From the NCBI RefSeq assembly GCF_000003815.2, contig NC_049997.1, forward strand, positions 16,169,189 to 16,233,188: 64,000 nt of DNA. Reading direction: 5' to 3'. Shown here one piece after another: positions 29,402 through 40,265 of the stretch. The stretch is from Branchiostoma floridae. Lineage: Eukaryota > Chordata > Leptocardii > Amphioxiformes > Branchiostomatidae. The position numbers were made by a program, and so were the translations under genes. Below the pieces are notes generated by a model that saw only the letters and a list, made by a program, of their open reading frames with translations, had not been told where the DNA came from and did no database searches. Within the stretch, counting starts at the first letter, position 1, and each line of letters starts with the position of its first letter.

Positions 29402-30151
29402 GTAATACGATATAAATGTGTTTTTTTTAAATTTGTTTTTCAGAATGTCAGCGTCAGTAGAGAAATTCAGTTCGTACGGTTGGACAATGATAATGTGTGT
29501 GCAAACTGTAAAGATCGAATTAACATTGCATTTCTATACATTTCTGTGGAGTTCTATTGTCAAACACTGAGGGACTAGGGCACGCAGGTTATGGTGGGCA
29601 TTCTGTCATGTCCTCGGGCCGACTAATTTACCACCTACCCACCCACCAAATATCATCAGCATCATGGACCATGGCCGGACCATGTGTCTGGTATATAAAT
29701 TTACAGTTGTGTAACTTGGCTAACCTGGTATCTAGCCAATCGTGGACTGGGTGGGCTCTCTTCGGGACTGTAGAAGATTTCCGCCGCGGAGGTCACCTGT
29801 GGCACTAGGTAGTAGTTTTACGTGGTTGGAGGTAATCATATGCCTGAAACTAAAGTTCTAAAGCCAAAATCCTGTGACTAGTGACATCTTACCATTACAT
29901 GTATGGGGAGTTCACCGTTATCTTTAAGGTACTGAGAGTGAGAGAGCATTAGTGACAGTTCATTAGCATTTTTATTGGGTTAGAAGCGCTCTTAGAATGC
30001 CAGTTAAAAAGCCGGACAGGCTACGATGCTTCGCAGACTGGGCCCTGTGAAACAACACTAAACCGACCAGCGGCGAATGGTGACTAGGATACACCGTCTG
30101 TATATTCCTGTGAAATTCTATCGACAAGCACTGAATCACCAGCCCAGTACA

Positions 30152-30352
30152 GCCTATCGTAAGCCTCTTCGGACTTCTTCGGTGCGCGGGCGGCGTGTTG
30201 CCCGCCCGTCCAGGTCACTTAGTGCGCTGTGGGATATTTTACTCTCCAAACAGAGCTTGGTGGGGAAAATCGTGACCTTTTCCTTTCGTATTTTTTTTTT
30301 CGACCGGCCTTCCCGCCCGTCCAGGTCACTAGGTGCGCTGTGGGATATTTTC
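30152..30352. repeat. Duplicated CG-rich module
   Basis: TTGCCCGCCCGTCCAGGTCA and GTGCGCTGTGGGATATTTT occur twice here (about 30198 and 30311). Similar words recur near 46711 and 50437, upstream of other exons of the family. Confidence 0.55.
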
Positions 30353-30362
30353 CAGTGCTTAG

Positions 30363-30529
30363 GTAACCTGGAATCCTGTCTACTTGTGGCACGGCCTACC
30401 GTAGTAAGTGCAGGCTCTCTACGGGGCCAAAGTAGGTCTCCGCCGCCGGGATAATCATTCACACCCGGTAGGATTTTCACGCGGTTAGACTTTAGCCCAG
30501 TGAGGGTTAATTGCCGGCCACCATGTACT
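30363..30529. mobile_element. Left half of the palindromic TIR element, cut by the gap
   Basis: The sequence from TAACCTGGAATCCTGTC to ACGCGGTTAGACTTTAGCCC matches 27324-27450. It runs into the run of N. Confidence 0.7.
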
Positions 30530-30856
30530 NNNNNNNNNNNNNNNNNNNNNNNNNNNNNNNNNNNNNNNNNNNNNNNNNNNNNNNNNNNNNNNNNNNNNNN
30601 NNNNNNNNNNNNNNNNNNNNNNNNNNNNNNNNNNNNNNNNNNNNNNNNNNNNNNNNNNNNNNNNNNNNNNNNNNNNNNNNNNNNNNNNNNNNNNNNNNNN
30701 NNNNNNNNNNNNNNNNNNNNNNNNNNNNNNNNNNNNNNNNNNNNNNNNNNNNNNNNNNNNNNNNNNNNNNNNNNNNNNNNNNNNNNNNNNNNNNNNNNNN
30801 NNNNNNNNNNNNNNNNNNNNNNNNNNNNNNNNNNNNNNNNNNNNNNNNNNNNNNNN
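30530..30856. other. Assembly gap (327 N)
   Basis: Unknown bases; may hide the rest of the TIR element or another first exon. Confidence 1.
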
Positions 30857-31025
30857 AAACGTCCCAGTGACGCAAGTTTAGTACTAGTGAGATACCATTC
30901 TAAGCCATTTCATGTCTGCCAACTATACAGGTAAAACAAACTTCACATATAACTACACTTATGTACATTGATGTTAATTGAGCATATACAGTATGATATT
31001 GACAAAACCCCACATGTCATTCCAG

Positions 31026-31138
31026 GCTTCAGTATAACCCAGGTCCTAAACAGACTGGCCGGGGAGGTCGGGTCTCGGCAGTGGAAGAAAATCGCCAGAG
31101 AGATCGGACTGACGGATCCGGAGATTGACGCTATTGAG
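31026..31138 (+). CDS. DEATH unit A, exon with N-terminal half of DEATH domain
   Basis: Acceptor TCATTCCAG|GC, donor ATTGAG|GTATCG; 113 nt, phase 1 to 0. The peptide GFSITQVLNRLAGEVGSRQW continues KKIAREIGLTDPEIDAIE, the helix 1-3 pattern of a FADD-type DEATH domain. Phase 1 entry fits every mini first exon upstream. FADD normally has a death-effector domain before it; none is seen here. Confidence 0.8.
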
Positions 31139-31145
31139 GTATCGT

Positions 31146-31164
31146 TTTCTCTCTCTCTCTAAAC

Positions 31165-31210
<46 letters not shown>

Positions 31211-31595
31211 CCTCATTTTGTCTCATTCTTTCTCTCTTCTGTTTCTCTCTCTCTTTCTCTCTTTCTCCCTCATTCTCTCCCTCTCATATTTCTCTACCCT
31301 ACCCCTATTTCTCTCTCCCACAATTTCATTCCTTTTTTAATCTTTTCCTTTTTAAAAAAAAATTCACACTCTTCTCTATCACACCCCTTCTCTCTCTCTT
31401 CCTTAAACCAAGGAGGTTATATCACATGTGATATAACCTCCTTGCTTAATCGTCGTTGCATGCGTTTGTTTCTGTGTCGTTTACTCGCTTTTAGTATGTG
31501 TGTATGCTTGTATGTATGCGTGAGTCTATTAGATTAATGTGTTTGTGTGTGTGTGTGTTTGTGTGTGTGTGTTTGTGTGTGTGTTTGTACGTATG
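31146..31595. repeat. (CT)n then (GT)n microsatellites and a 36-bp perfect palindrome
   Basis: A CT-rich tract (about 31146-31400) begins a few bases after the donor of DEATH unit A. A perfect palindrome (31409-31444, centre ACATGT) and a GT-rich tract (31540-31590) follow. The homologous intron of unit B has CT-rich then GT-rich tracts in the same order (51000-51215). Confidence 0.85.
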
Positions 31596-31813
31596 TGCGT
31601 TTGTTTTTATTGAGATTGCGCTATGTACACAAGATACTGTTGTTATAAATCGTCGATGCTATTTTTGAGGCACCTCAGTACTAGTATTAACGTAGAAAAG
31701 CAACATCGGTAAGGGATGATGTTCGAAGTCCGTCATTTTTGATTGTGATGTTTACATATAACTGTCATTCTCCTTTGCTTACAAAACATTCTATATTTTA
31801 ATGCTTTCAGACT

Positions 31814-32001
31814 TAGGTCACATTTCCAACCCGGGCCCGACCGGGAAGTTTTAAGAAACGAAAAATTAAAATGTATACCTAGAAATATATACAAATCATG
31901 CTCATGATTCTAATTTTTACATTTTGTGTATTTTGATTTCTATCATTCTTTATGTTCCCAAAAGCTGCCCGGCCGGGCCCCGGTTTGGAAATGTGACCTT
32001 A
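31814..32001. mobile_element. 188-bp TIR element in the DEATH unit A intron
   Basis: The left end TAGGTCACATTTCCAACCCG pairs with CGGTTTGGAAATGTGACCTTA at the right. CCGGGC-type GC words lie just inside both ends. It is absent from the homologous intron of unit B. Confidence 0.7.
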
Positions 32002-32117
32002 GCCTTACTCAGGATTGTAAGCATATGAATCTCCATGAAAAAGTGCGTCTTCAGTGTTTTTGGCGACGCCTCATGAACGGGTGCTTTGTCTTACAGTTTT
32101 AAATTTTTGGTTCCCAG

Positions 32118-32281
32118 GACTGCGAACGCACGAACCTACACGAGAAGGTGTACCAGACATTCCGCCGGTGGAGGATGAAGAACGGCCGGCGGGCCACTCT
32201 GGACGTCCTGGCTGGACATCTGCGGGCCATAAAAATGACAGCCCTGGCCGAAAAGCTGGAGGACATTCAGAACCAAAATGG
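32118..32281 (+). CDS. DEATH unit A, exon with C-terminal half of DEATH domain
   Basis: Acceptor TGGTTCCCAG, donor AATGG|GTAATC; 164 nt, phase 0 to 2. It encodes EKVYQTFRRWRMKNGRRATL, then DVLAGHL and ALAEKLEDI, the helix 4-6 pattern. If the donor is not used the frame stops at once (GGG TAA), so both outcomes give a DEATH-only protein of about 100 residues. Confidence 0.8.
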
Positions 32282-32632
32282 GTAATCATTTTCGTAAGAA
32301 AAAAACTCGTTTGCGTTATTGCGGAGCTGGGAAATACTGCAAGAAACCTTAGACTGCATAGTAACAATTGGATGCAGCAAAATCAACAGTTAATCATTTT
32401 ATTTCATGGTTTGGCTAAGACACGAACATTATTCGTCCCCATTTTGCTGCTGCATTGGTAATTCTTCTATAGTCTGATGTATTTATACATGATTACGGGG
32501 GGGAAATGAGATTTTCAGAATGAAATAATTTTGTGAATCCGTATCATCCTTTTTCAATATCACTTGATGTTATTCTTTTCACACACTCGTTTTTATTCCT
32601 TAAGTGATATTTTCTATTCTTTTTCATTTCAG

Positions 32633-32642
32633 ATTTTCGTGA
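32633..32642 (+). CDS. DEATH unit A, last coding bases
   Basis: Acceptor TTCATTTCAG; joining to the previous exon gives Gly-Phe-Ser-stop. With a 25-nt first exon the CDS is 312 nt (103 aa). The homologous acceptor in unit B (TTCATTTCAG at 52241-52250) follows a stop codon, so there it is only 3' UTR. Confidence 0.5.
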
Positions 32643-32880
32643 GCTTGCTGAAATCAACCGGGACAGGCGTATAGACCGTGTATCGTACCTGATACTGTAA
32701 CATTTTGCTGGTTTAGGTTTGAGTTTGATGAACTGTAGATATTACTATGGACAACACATAGAAAAATTATTCTGTCGGACCTAATTGAATGCTCTACTTT
32801 GCTTGTTGTTAAGTGGCGATTACTGACGGAGTATTACGGTTCTGTGTGTGCTGCTGTAAATGACTCGCGGTTTTGACTTA

Positions 32881-32886
32881 AATAAA
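32881..32886 (+). terminator. Polyadenylation signal AATAAA, DEATH unit A
   Basis: The hexamer lies about 240 nt after the stop. Homology to unit B continues beyond it to about 33260, so a later poly(A) site is possible. Confidence 0.4.
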
Positions 32887-34674
32887 TCTATGCAATTAGC
32901 GTTAATGATGCCATAGAACAAGTTTAATGGTGTGCCTTCCAGGCAGTATGTACCCATATAGGGAGGGCAAAGGTTACCATGTGGCCATTAGGAGAAAATG
33001 ATAGTGTGTAATGTTCTCTGTTCTTGCATGTATATCTCGCATTTCAGGGAAGGGGTTGGTGGATAGTTATGGTTACAAGTTGTATATATTTTTCTACCTA
33101 ACTGTGAAACAGTTAATCGTAATCCATAGGTTATCTATTAACGACTTAATGACAATCTTTTAAAGAAATTTTTCTAATGCCTTTCTCAGGTAGTGTGTAC
33201 GGATTACAACATTGTGTTGTTCTGTGCTGAATATATGCTTATCAACATCTTGTGACGTCATTGTCATTTGGTTTTATTTCAAATAGAATATTTCGTCGTA
33301 CTTAACTCTAAAACTAGCATAGAGAATATTTATACATATTGACGATAAGGTAAATAAAAACAGAAAAACCAAAGATGATAGACTTAATCTCACTCCGAAT
33401 CTATGCGGGGGCAGATATACGAGTATGTGACATTGCGGAATTATGTCAGTACGTGTTATCTATGAAGAAAGGCAGACCCATCGTTTTGTCTCCTGAGTAG
33501 CTGTATTGCGTGATCTGATCCCCGGTCCTCAAACCTAACATGTAACACCAACGTGCACGCTTATACATGTATTTTTCTGTCAAGGTCTACCATTGGTTGG
33601 CACATAGAAGCGAGAAAACCTTTGTGTACATAAATTATGCACATGTGCTTCGGAAAAAAAAAACACTTGCATCGCTACATGTACACACTACCTCTCGATC
33701 TCACAGCAGTCTTCCCAACGCTAGTTCATCTTTATCCTCGGGATAACAGATATCCGCTATATTCAAAAACAGTTTAAGGTTATACACAGTGGTCTTACAT
33801 TGCAATAAATTCAAAATACTACAGTTTGAAACCACCCTTTTTCAAATTAATATGTACTAAATACTTTCTTTCTAAAATAACGAATCATTTGTTACAGTCA
33901 AATAAAGCTTGGGAATGGGAGCGTTCTCTAGTCTGTCACCTTCACGGCCACACTCCCTTGGGAGTACAATGGTGGCAATGTTTATGTCGCTTCCTTTTGG
34001 TTGCTTTTCTACTCAACAAACATTTGAAGACCCATATTCATAGTGTTTTATGGAGCTTTATTTATGTGTATCATGGCAGTTGTGTGACTGCTTGAAAGAG
34101 TTCGTATAGTTAGCGACACGAGCCGCCAATACGCAGAGGCCGGTGACCGCAGTGATTCAGCACTGTCAACATTACTGTTAGAATTCTGTTTTTAAAAAAA
34201 ACATGAAGTAAATATATGTTAAAGTATATTTGGAATTCAAATTAAAACTGTGTGGATGGACTTGGTTTATTTACCTTTGTAATCAGCATAGTCAGTGGTA
34301 ACAAATACGGTGTACTTATGGATAATAAGATCAGTAAAAAATCCGTGCCATCTTACGACGGGAACCGTCTTAGGGCGGCCCCCGTTAGTTACTTAGTAAC
34401 AAGCATAAAGTCTTTCAAGGCTCGAATCTGAAGAATTCTGGTTGGAGCTGTAATGTATTTCGGAAGGGATGTAAAATGGGGGCCCAGTGTTCGAGGATTT
34501 GCCTCGAGCACGTTACAGCAGCCTATAATTGCTCGAATTGCACCTGTGCATTTTACTGTAATAGTATAGCAAGGTCAATGATATCCACTCGCTCAACTGC
34601 CCTTACTGCGTCACCCTTCATTGTTTTTGACGACGCCTCAGGGGAGTCGTCAAGTGATATATATTAGGTACAGT
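32887..34674. other. Spacer; 3' homology to unit B, then nothing recognised
   Basis: Up to about 33260 the sequence is collinear with 52550-52880 (GCCATAGAACAAGT, AATGCCTTTCT, TCAACATCTTG). At 33718-33830 lies a truncated copy of the element at 4899 (AACGCTAGTTCA ... ATATTCAAAAACAG). ORFs here have no domain. Confidence 0.5.
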
Positions 34675-35365
34675 CTGCAAAAATTCTAGGAATTGCATAG
34701 GCATTTTTCCACAGGAATGCTAGTAGTCCGCAGTATGCTGGGTATGCAATCCCCCCTCCCCACCCAAATCTATACCAGATGTAGGCATGTTAAATGGAAT
34801 TTGGGTCATGTCCTGGCATGTGTCCACAGGCATGTTTGGAATACGGCCGTGGGTCAGAGACCATGGTTGGTAATCTTGGTCCGAATCACGGCAGGCTTAT
34901 TTTGTACTGCCAGCTGTAAGCGCCTTCGATGTCCACTGGATCCCTTCAATTTCCAGAGTATATTTAGGATTTAGAGTCACAGAAAAAATATTCTGTGTTC
35001 AATGCAAAATAAATTCAACAGATGCAAGGTCATGTGTGGTGCGTCGTGAAGCCTGAGCCATTGCTATTATCTTAGCCTATTGATATAGGATATAATCCAG
35101 TATAGTACTGAGAAATCTTTCAAATTCTGCTGTGTTTTACTTGTCAGGACACAGCCTTACAATCTTGCATTCCAGGGACATCGGCTTTGTGTAGAGTGTT
35201 CAGTGTAGAGCCAAATGGCAGTTCAATTTGCAAAAATTGTAGGAATTGTACAGGCATGTTTCCACAGGCATGCTAGTTCACAGACATGTTTGGAATGGAA
35301 GCCTCGAGGTATGTTAAATGGAATGTGGGTTATGTCCTAGAATGCCTAGAATCAGGGGACGGCTG
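34675..35365. repeat. Diverged tandem duplication, unit about 540 bp
   Basis: TGCAAAAATT-TAGGAATTG, CAGGCAT or TAGGCAT, TCCACAGG-ATGCTAG, and CATGTTAAATGGAAT or TATGTTAAATGGAAT with GTCATGTCCT or GTTATGTCCT, occur at 34676-34820 and again at 35222-35345. Confidence 0.6.
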
Positions 35366-35929
35366 GTTCAGAGAGCATGGTATGTAATTTTCTTGGTCCC
35401 AATCACATTTGTTAGTGTGGAGCTCAGGTCAACAGGCGTTGTTTTGTGTTGTGTATCAAGGTCAGTGATTTGCTGATGGGGTCTACTCTGACTTACGAAT
35501 CAGAGGTTTACTAGCCTGGAGCACACCTGTTTTTTTCTCTTGCAGAACATAGGTCTTGCAGTTTGTCAGGGTAAATTCACTATACTGGGCAATAGGAAAG
35601 GAGATGGGAGGTACATTGTACAATCATGAAACTCTTCTTGTGGGAGGTGTTGCATGCTTGTTTAGATTACAACTGTATTACATCCCTGTTATGTCAATAA
35701 TGCATAGTTATTTGTATGTGCAAGAGCTTCATACTCATGTCATAGGAAGCTTAGGTGAAGGTAAAAATAATAATGCGCTAATCCTATTCATTACAACAGA
35801 ATTGTGTCAGGGTCAGGGATAGTGCGACAGGGAAGTTCCAGTCTATTTCTGAGTTGAGCTGTATTGTTGTACCCTCAATCGTCGTCATGGCAATAATACA
35901 TTTTTATTGCCAGTCTTGTTTTTTTTTTT

Positions 35930-36145
35930 CTATTTGCTTTTTGGACAGACGAGGACGATGTGGCACTGCACTCAAGTTTTTTGTAACTTATATTAACAAT
36001 GCCACATACACGGTACAGACAGAAGGAAAGTCGCGTAAAGTGCCTTTCCCAAGGGCACAACGTCGGGGGCACGGTGGGAATCGAACTCAGGACCCATAGC
36101 CGAGCCGAACGCTCTACCAGTTACGCCACGCCCGACGCCACGCCT
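35930..36145 (-). mobile_element. tRNA-headed V-SINE-like element
   Basis: On the minus strand the head has an A-box region (TGGCGTAACTGGTAGAGCG, 36110-36128) and a B box (GAGTTCGATTCCCA, 36075-36089). GTGCCCTTGGGAAAGGCAC (36040-36059), the conserved central V-domain word of V-SINEs, follows. The tail reaches into the T-rich tract near 35920. It is not a tRNA gene: the stems do not pair properly and the SINE body follows. A tail-only relative lies near 36390-36510. Confidence 0.75.
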
Positions 36146-36350
36146 TCATTGTTTGTCTTGGTCAGGCGACGTTTGGTACTTTTCGTTGTGTTCACCTTAG
36201 TTTCAAACTTTACCAGTCCAGCATATTCACCCCAGCCCTATTTGCAGCTTTGCAACTTAGCTAAAACTGTGCCCTCGTAGTTAATCGTATCGTACTAAAC
36301 GCAAAACTCCCATGTTGTACGTAGTCGATCTTTCTCTGCGAGATATAGAA

Positions 36351-36375
36351 ATGCACGTTCGAAGTGCTGCGCAAG
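36351..36375 (+). CDS. Alternative first exon c (MHVRSAAQ|G)
   Basis: It is preceded by GAGATATAGAA like exons d, e and f, and ends GCGCAAG|GTAAGG, 25 nt, phase 1. A longer in-frame start exists at 36312; I prefer 36351 because it aligns with the other members. It lies downstream of unit A and upstream of unit B, so it can only serve unit B on this map. Confidence 0.6.
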
Positions 36376-36666
36376 GTAAGGCTATTAAAGGTAAAGTGTT
36401 TTGTTTATTTCGTTATCTATTCAGACAAGGACAATATGGCACTACAGTCAAGTTAATAACGTATTTTAACTGTGCGATATACAAAGAACAGACAAAAAGT
36501 AAAGGATCCATTATATTTTTAGACCGTTGCTTTAATTGGGGCAGTGATTTGCTATTCATTGTGTCAAGGTCGCCGTGCCCGACAAACATGACTGACCTTA
36601 CTATTTAAGCGACAGGCTACGTGGGCTCGGGCTACAACTTACAAGTCAGCAATATAGACGTCACAG

Positions 36667-36677
36667 GGGATTCCCCT
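36667..36677. promoter_or_regulatory. Kappa-B-like site GGGGATTCCCC
   Basis: A perfect palindromic-type NF-kappa-B consensus word 399 bases before the ATG of exon d, just after AGACGTCACA (CRE-like). The same 11-mer occurs before exon g. Confidence 0.45.
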
Positions 36678-37065
36678 ACGGCATCACGGAGGTGGTAAGA
36701 ATGGGTCATGCAATTGCATTTTAGGGGTGATACTGATAGTCAATTTTAACTTCTCGTATCTAGCCATGCTTTGATACCTACCTTTGTCATTTTAGCAGGG
36801 TGGTGTTTTATAGCATTATGGCCTTCCCCATACACCAGTCATGGTTCACAGGTCAAGCACTTTCTTCCTGCTTCTTCTCTCTATGCGCCCCCCCCCCCCC
36901 GCCCACTGTTTATGTTTGGATGGTACTGTCTGAAATAGGGCAATGTGTATTGTATCCAATTCCAAACAAAAACTGTGGAGCCTCGAACAAGTCGGTCGCG
37001 CTTGACAGCGCAAATTTAAACTTTCCGGATATATTCTACTCCGTATTTCTGTGCAAGATATAGAA

Positions 37066-37090
37066 ATGGACCTCCCAAGTGCTGCACAAG
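37066..37090 (+). CDS. Alternative first exon d (MDLPSAAQ|G)
   Basis: 25 nt, phase 1, ending GCACAAG|GTATGA, preceded by AAGATATAGAA. The 5' UTR (CTCGAACAAGTC ... CGCGCTTGACAGCGCAAA ... ATATTCTACTC) aligns with that of exon f (CTCGAACAAATC ... CGCGCTCAACGCAAA ... CTATTCTACTC). Confidence 0.65.
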
Positions 37091-37199
37091 GTATGACGAT
37101 ATAAAGATTATTGTTAATAACTTTGCTTATATATACATTTAGAGAACTTTTTAACCTTCGTAGTTGACTTCATATGGGGACGGTCAGTGTGTTATATCC

Positions 37200-37887
37200 G
37201 TGATTCCGTCGCTATAAAACTTAGCTAACCTGGTACCCAGCCTATTGCGGATTGGGCGGGCTCCCTTCGGGGCCATATGAGCTCTCCGTCGCCAAAGTCA
37301 AAGATAACACTCGTTAAAAATTACGCGGTTGAAGTTAATTCGCTCTGCACGTGGATCGTAATAGTATTCAGTTCGACCCCATAGCACACTGGTATGGCTA
37401 TACATGTATGTGTACATAAAGGTGGATCTTTAATTTAAAAGAAATTTTTGCAAGTGAAGCATGTAATCATATGGGGAAAGTCGGGCAAAAGAAGGTGTCT
37501 TTATTAAAACTTCCCCTGAGATGCTTACCCTTTTTTTAAACTGTCAAATACAATTCTGAAGAACTCTATACAGCTAGTCCACAAATGCCCTACAATCAGA
37601 GTCCTTGGATTGGTCTTGTACGTTCAAAACAGCTAATCACGATTAATACACTATATGTAATAGTGGCCGGTGCGAAAAAACTCCAAGATGGAGAAAAGTC
37701 ATTTTTCTATCTATGTACTAGCTAACAGGTCACCAGAAACACACCTACACTGCGCCACCAGATACCCCCCATTGTTTGCCTTGCTCGGGTTACTAGCTTA
37801 GCACTATTCCATCATGGTATCAATCATTGGATTGGTTCCATGACTCCAGGAGGCGGGACATGAGTCATTCGGGTTGTCACACACACG
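37200..37887. other. Spacer with a relative of the palindromic TIR family
   Basis: TTAGCTAACCTGGTACCCAG near 37220 resembles TTGGCTAACCTGGTATCTAG near 29715. Both are followed by GGGCGGGCTC or GGTGGGCTC and CTTCGGG. No gene seen. Confidence 0.4.
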
Positions 37888-38170
37888 GTCATGTTTACAG
37901 GGTTGTTTGTTTTTTATGAACACGGATATCGATGTGAGAAATTAAACATCTATAAAGAAATGCAATCGTTTTGTTACCATCTAATAAAATATTTGACTTT
38001 CCTGTTGTTGTTAACAAACGTGTTGTGGTTTACAGACTGATTTGTATGTTACTTGTTTGCTGCCCTTCCCTGTTCGATCGAATGGTGACTTCCATTTTTC
38101 TTGGCGGCGGGTTGGAGCTACGACCGCCAATGACCGCCAAAGTTACGTCATCACACGTGACCACACCACA

Positions 38171-38180
38171 CCTTATTTGG
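38171..38180 (+). promoter_or_regulatory. CArG box CCTTATTTGG upstream of first exon e
   Basis: Identical to the word before exon b; 253 bases upstream of the ATG. It is followed by a TATA-like ACTTATAACTT (38190-38200). Confidence 0.45.
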
Positions 38181-38423
38181 GCAAGGGTACTTATAACTTA
38201 CTAGTATATACATGGCTTCCCCACTGCCTACGAACCGTCGGCTCTACTACAGTATCATCTGTACTACTGGTATGATCGTGCCCAATCATCTACCGTCGCG
38301 GGGGAGTACTGCATGTGTTATATAGTGGATTGGGTGTCTGGAAACTAAACGGCACATTTGACGATGGCTCAACGCAAACTTTCTTGTGACACTCTAAACT
38401 TTATTTCTGTTCAAGATATAGAA

Positions 38424-38448
38424 ATGGATCTCCAACGTACTGCACAAG
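38424..38448 (+). CDS. Alternative first exon e (MDLQRTAQ|G)
   Basis: 25 nt, phase 1, ending GCACAAG|GTAATA and preceded by CAAGATATAGAA. Its far-upstream flank matches that of exon a and its proximal flank matches that of exon b. Confidence 0.65.
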
Positions 38449-38895
38449 GTAATACGACATGATTTTATTTTATTAAACGATGTCAGCGCCATATAGAAAT
38501 GCGTAGTTGGCTGTGCTTGTGTAACAGGCGAATGTGTCAGGTGAGTTTTCTAATAATTCATGCATTCTAAATCTACGTTGATTTGATTTACTCGGCTGTA
38601 AGAAATACAACTAGGGCTACCCAACATTAGCACCCTCTGTCAACTTGGCACTGTGGTATTAAGTACGATTTGGGGGCTTTGGGCCTTTTTGTAACCATGT
38701 TTTATAACAATTCATACGTTGAGTTTAGTGTTGCTATATATGATGCTAGGTGAATTGTAACAGAGTAATTCAGTTCTACCCTACAACATTGTTTATACAA
38801 TGATATAATGTGCGTGAAGGTGAATTGATATTCTTTTGCAAAATCTGAGAGACTAGCCCCTTACGATTCTCGGCAGGTTCTCGTGAGCATTCCAG

Positions 38896-39595
38896 GATGT
38901 CCTTTGGGGCGCGCTCCGAATGTACCCCGCCCGCCCAGCTCAATCACTGCGATACCGGCCCTGTTGGTCAGGGAAGTCCTCGGGGCGCGCTCCGAATGTA
39001 CCCCGCCCGCCCAGCTCAATCACTGCGATACCGGCCCTTGGTCAGGGAAGTCCTCGGAGCGCACTCCGAATGTCCCCCGCCCGCCCAGCTCAATCACTGC
39101 GATACCGGCCCTTGGTCAGGGAAGTCCTCGGAGCGCACTCCGAATGTCCCCCGCCCGCCCAGCTCAATCACTGCGATACCGGCCCTTGGTCAGGGAAGTC
39201 CTCGGAGCGCGCTCCGAATGTCACCCGCCCGCCCAGCTCAATCACTGCGATACCGGCCCTTGGTCAGGGAAGACCTCGGGGCGCGCTCCGAATGTCACCC
39301 GCCCGCCCAGCTCAATCACCGCGATACCGGCCCTTGGTCAGGGAAGTCCTCGGAGCGCACTCCGAATGTCACCCGCCCGCCCGTTCAATCACTGCGATAC
39401 CGGCCCTTGGGCAGGGATGTCCCCGGGGCGCAATCCTAATGTCACCCACCCGCCCGGTATGCACAATCACTGCGATACCGCCCTTGGTCAGGGATCATGT
39501 CGGTCCTCGGGGCGCGCTCCGAATGTCAACCACCCACCCGCCCGCCCTGTGGAATCACTGCGATACCGGCCCTCGGTCAGGTATGTCATCAGCAC
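38896..39595. repeat. 74-77-bp GC-rich minisatellite, about 9 copies
   Basis: Each unit has GCGCGCTCCGAATGT, CCCGCCCGCCCAGCTCAATC and CTGCGATACCGGCCCTTGG. Spacing is 77 for the first pair, then 74; the last copies are degenerate. All three plus frames stay open through it, an artefact of a stop-free unit whose length is not a multiple of 3. A stray piece of the unit occurs at 46517-46553. Confidence 0.9.
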
Positions 39596-39599
39596 GCGC

Positions 39600-39670
39600 G
39601 GATCCAGGGGGAGGCGCGCAGGGCGCGCGCCTCCCCCTTCAGCTGGCAAAAAAAAAAAAATGGCAAGATA
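39600..39670. repeat. GC-rich hairpin and A-run
   Basis: GGGGGAGGCGCGC pairs with GCGCGCCTCCCCC around a short loop. A run of 13 A follows at about 39649. A similar but longer C/G-rich block lies at 46370-46495. Probably the edge of an old retroelement or repeat. Confidence 0.5.
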
Positions 39671-40159
39671 AATATAACCTCCTTGGATAAACCAAGGCTA
39701 CTAGAGGTCTTCGGAAGTTACGTCAAGAATATTGACAACGTTATAAAACTAATTCGCTTATTTGAAAGGAGATTTTCTGGTACTTATTTAGAGAAACTTG
39801 CAGTTTGCAATTACTTAAGTGGGTCTTTCGAGTCACGTAAACTTACGGTAAAGGCCCGGGGACGGAGCGCGGCCGCATCAATTTCTCCCCAAGAAACTGG
39901 TGGGTCGCTGTAAGCCAAAATCGGCGCTCAAAAATATAGAAAGAGCGTGGAAATTTTGTAAGATCTCCAGAAAATCAGCGGAAGTTAATTATTTTTGATG
40001 AACTGATGATTTCTATCGTCCGTCATCGGCTTAGAGAGACGCAACCCGCCTTGGGAAAATCGGCGTCGTGCGCCGACACCCCCCTCCCAATCCAGTTCTG
40101 ACATAGTGAGAAGTACACTGGTGGGGAAGCGCAATGCTTTATGGTTAACTAGGCTTGTT

Positions 40160-40190
40160 ACAAGATGGCCGCCATCCAAGATGGCGGCTC
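40160..40190. promoter_or_regulatory. Paired inverted YY1-like words
   Basis: CAAGATGGCCGCC and CCAAGATGGCGGC lie side by side, the second overlapping the ATG at 40181. AAGATGGCGGC at a start codon is a known core-promoter/translation-initiator element of short-5'UTR housekeeping genes in animals. Confidence 0.5.
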
Positions 40191-40265
40191 TTGGTGGAAA
40201 CCCGAAGTGGGTGCAAGAAAACAGACCACTGCTCACCGGGATGGTCATGGATGACTACGCACAAG
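40181..40265 (+). CDS. First exon of a possible micro-gene, or first exon h
   Basis: The ATG has ideal context (AAG ATG G). The frame MAALGGNPKWVQENRPLL... runs 28 codons plus one base to the donor ACAAG|GTACGT, phase 1. The last residues (MDDYAQ|G) resemble the mini first exons, so it could be an eighth member feeding DEATH unit B. Alternatively it joins the acceptor at 42550 to make a 38-residue protein. I do not recognise the peptide. Confidence 0.4.

Noticed and set aside
30500-30934. ORFs spanning the run of N
   Set aside because: Their residues are unknown; they exist only because gap bases lack stop codons.
31125-31340. Leu/Ser-rich ORF
   Set aside because: It is the CT microsatellite after the DEATH exon donor.
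36060-36145. tRNA gene on the minus strand
   Set aside because: A and B boxes are present, but the acceptor stem does not pair and a V-SINE body follows; it is a SINE head.
38883-39913. Long plus-strand ORFs rich in Pro, Arg and Ser
   Set aside because: They follow the 74-bp minisatellite in all three frames, so the openness is a property of the repeat.
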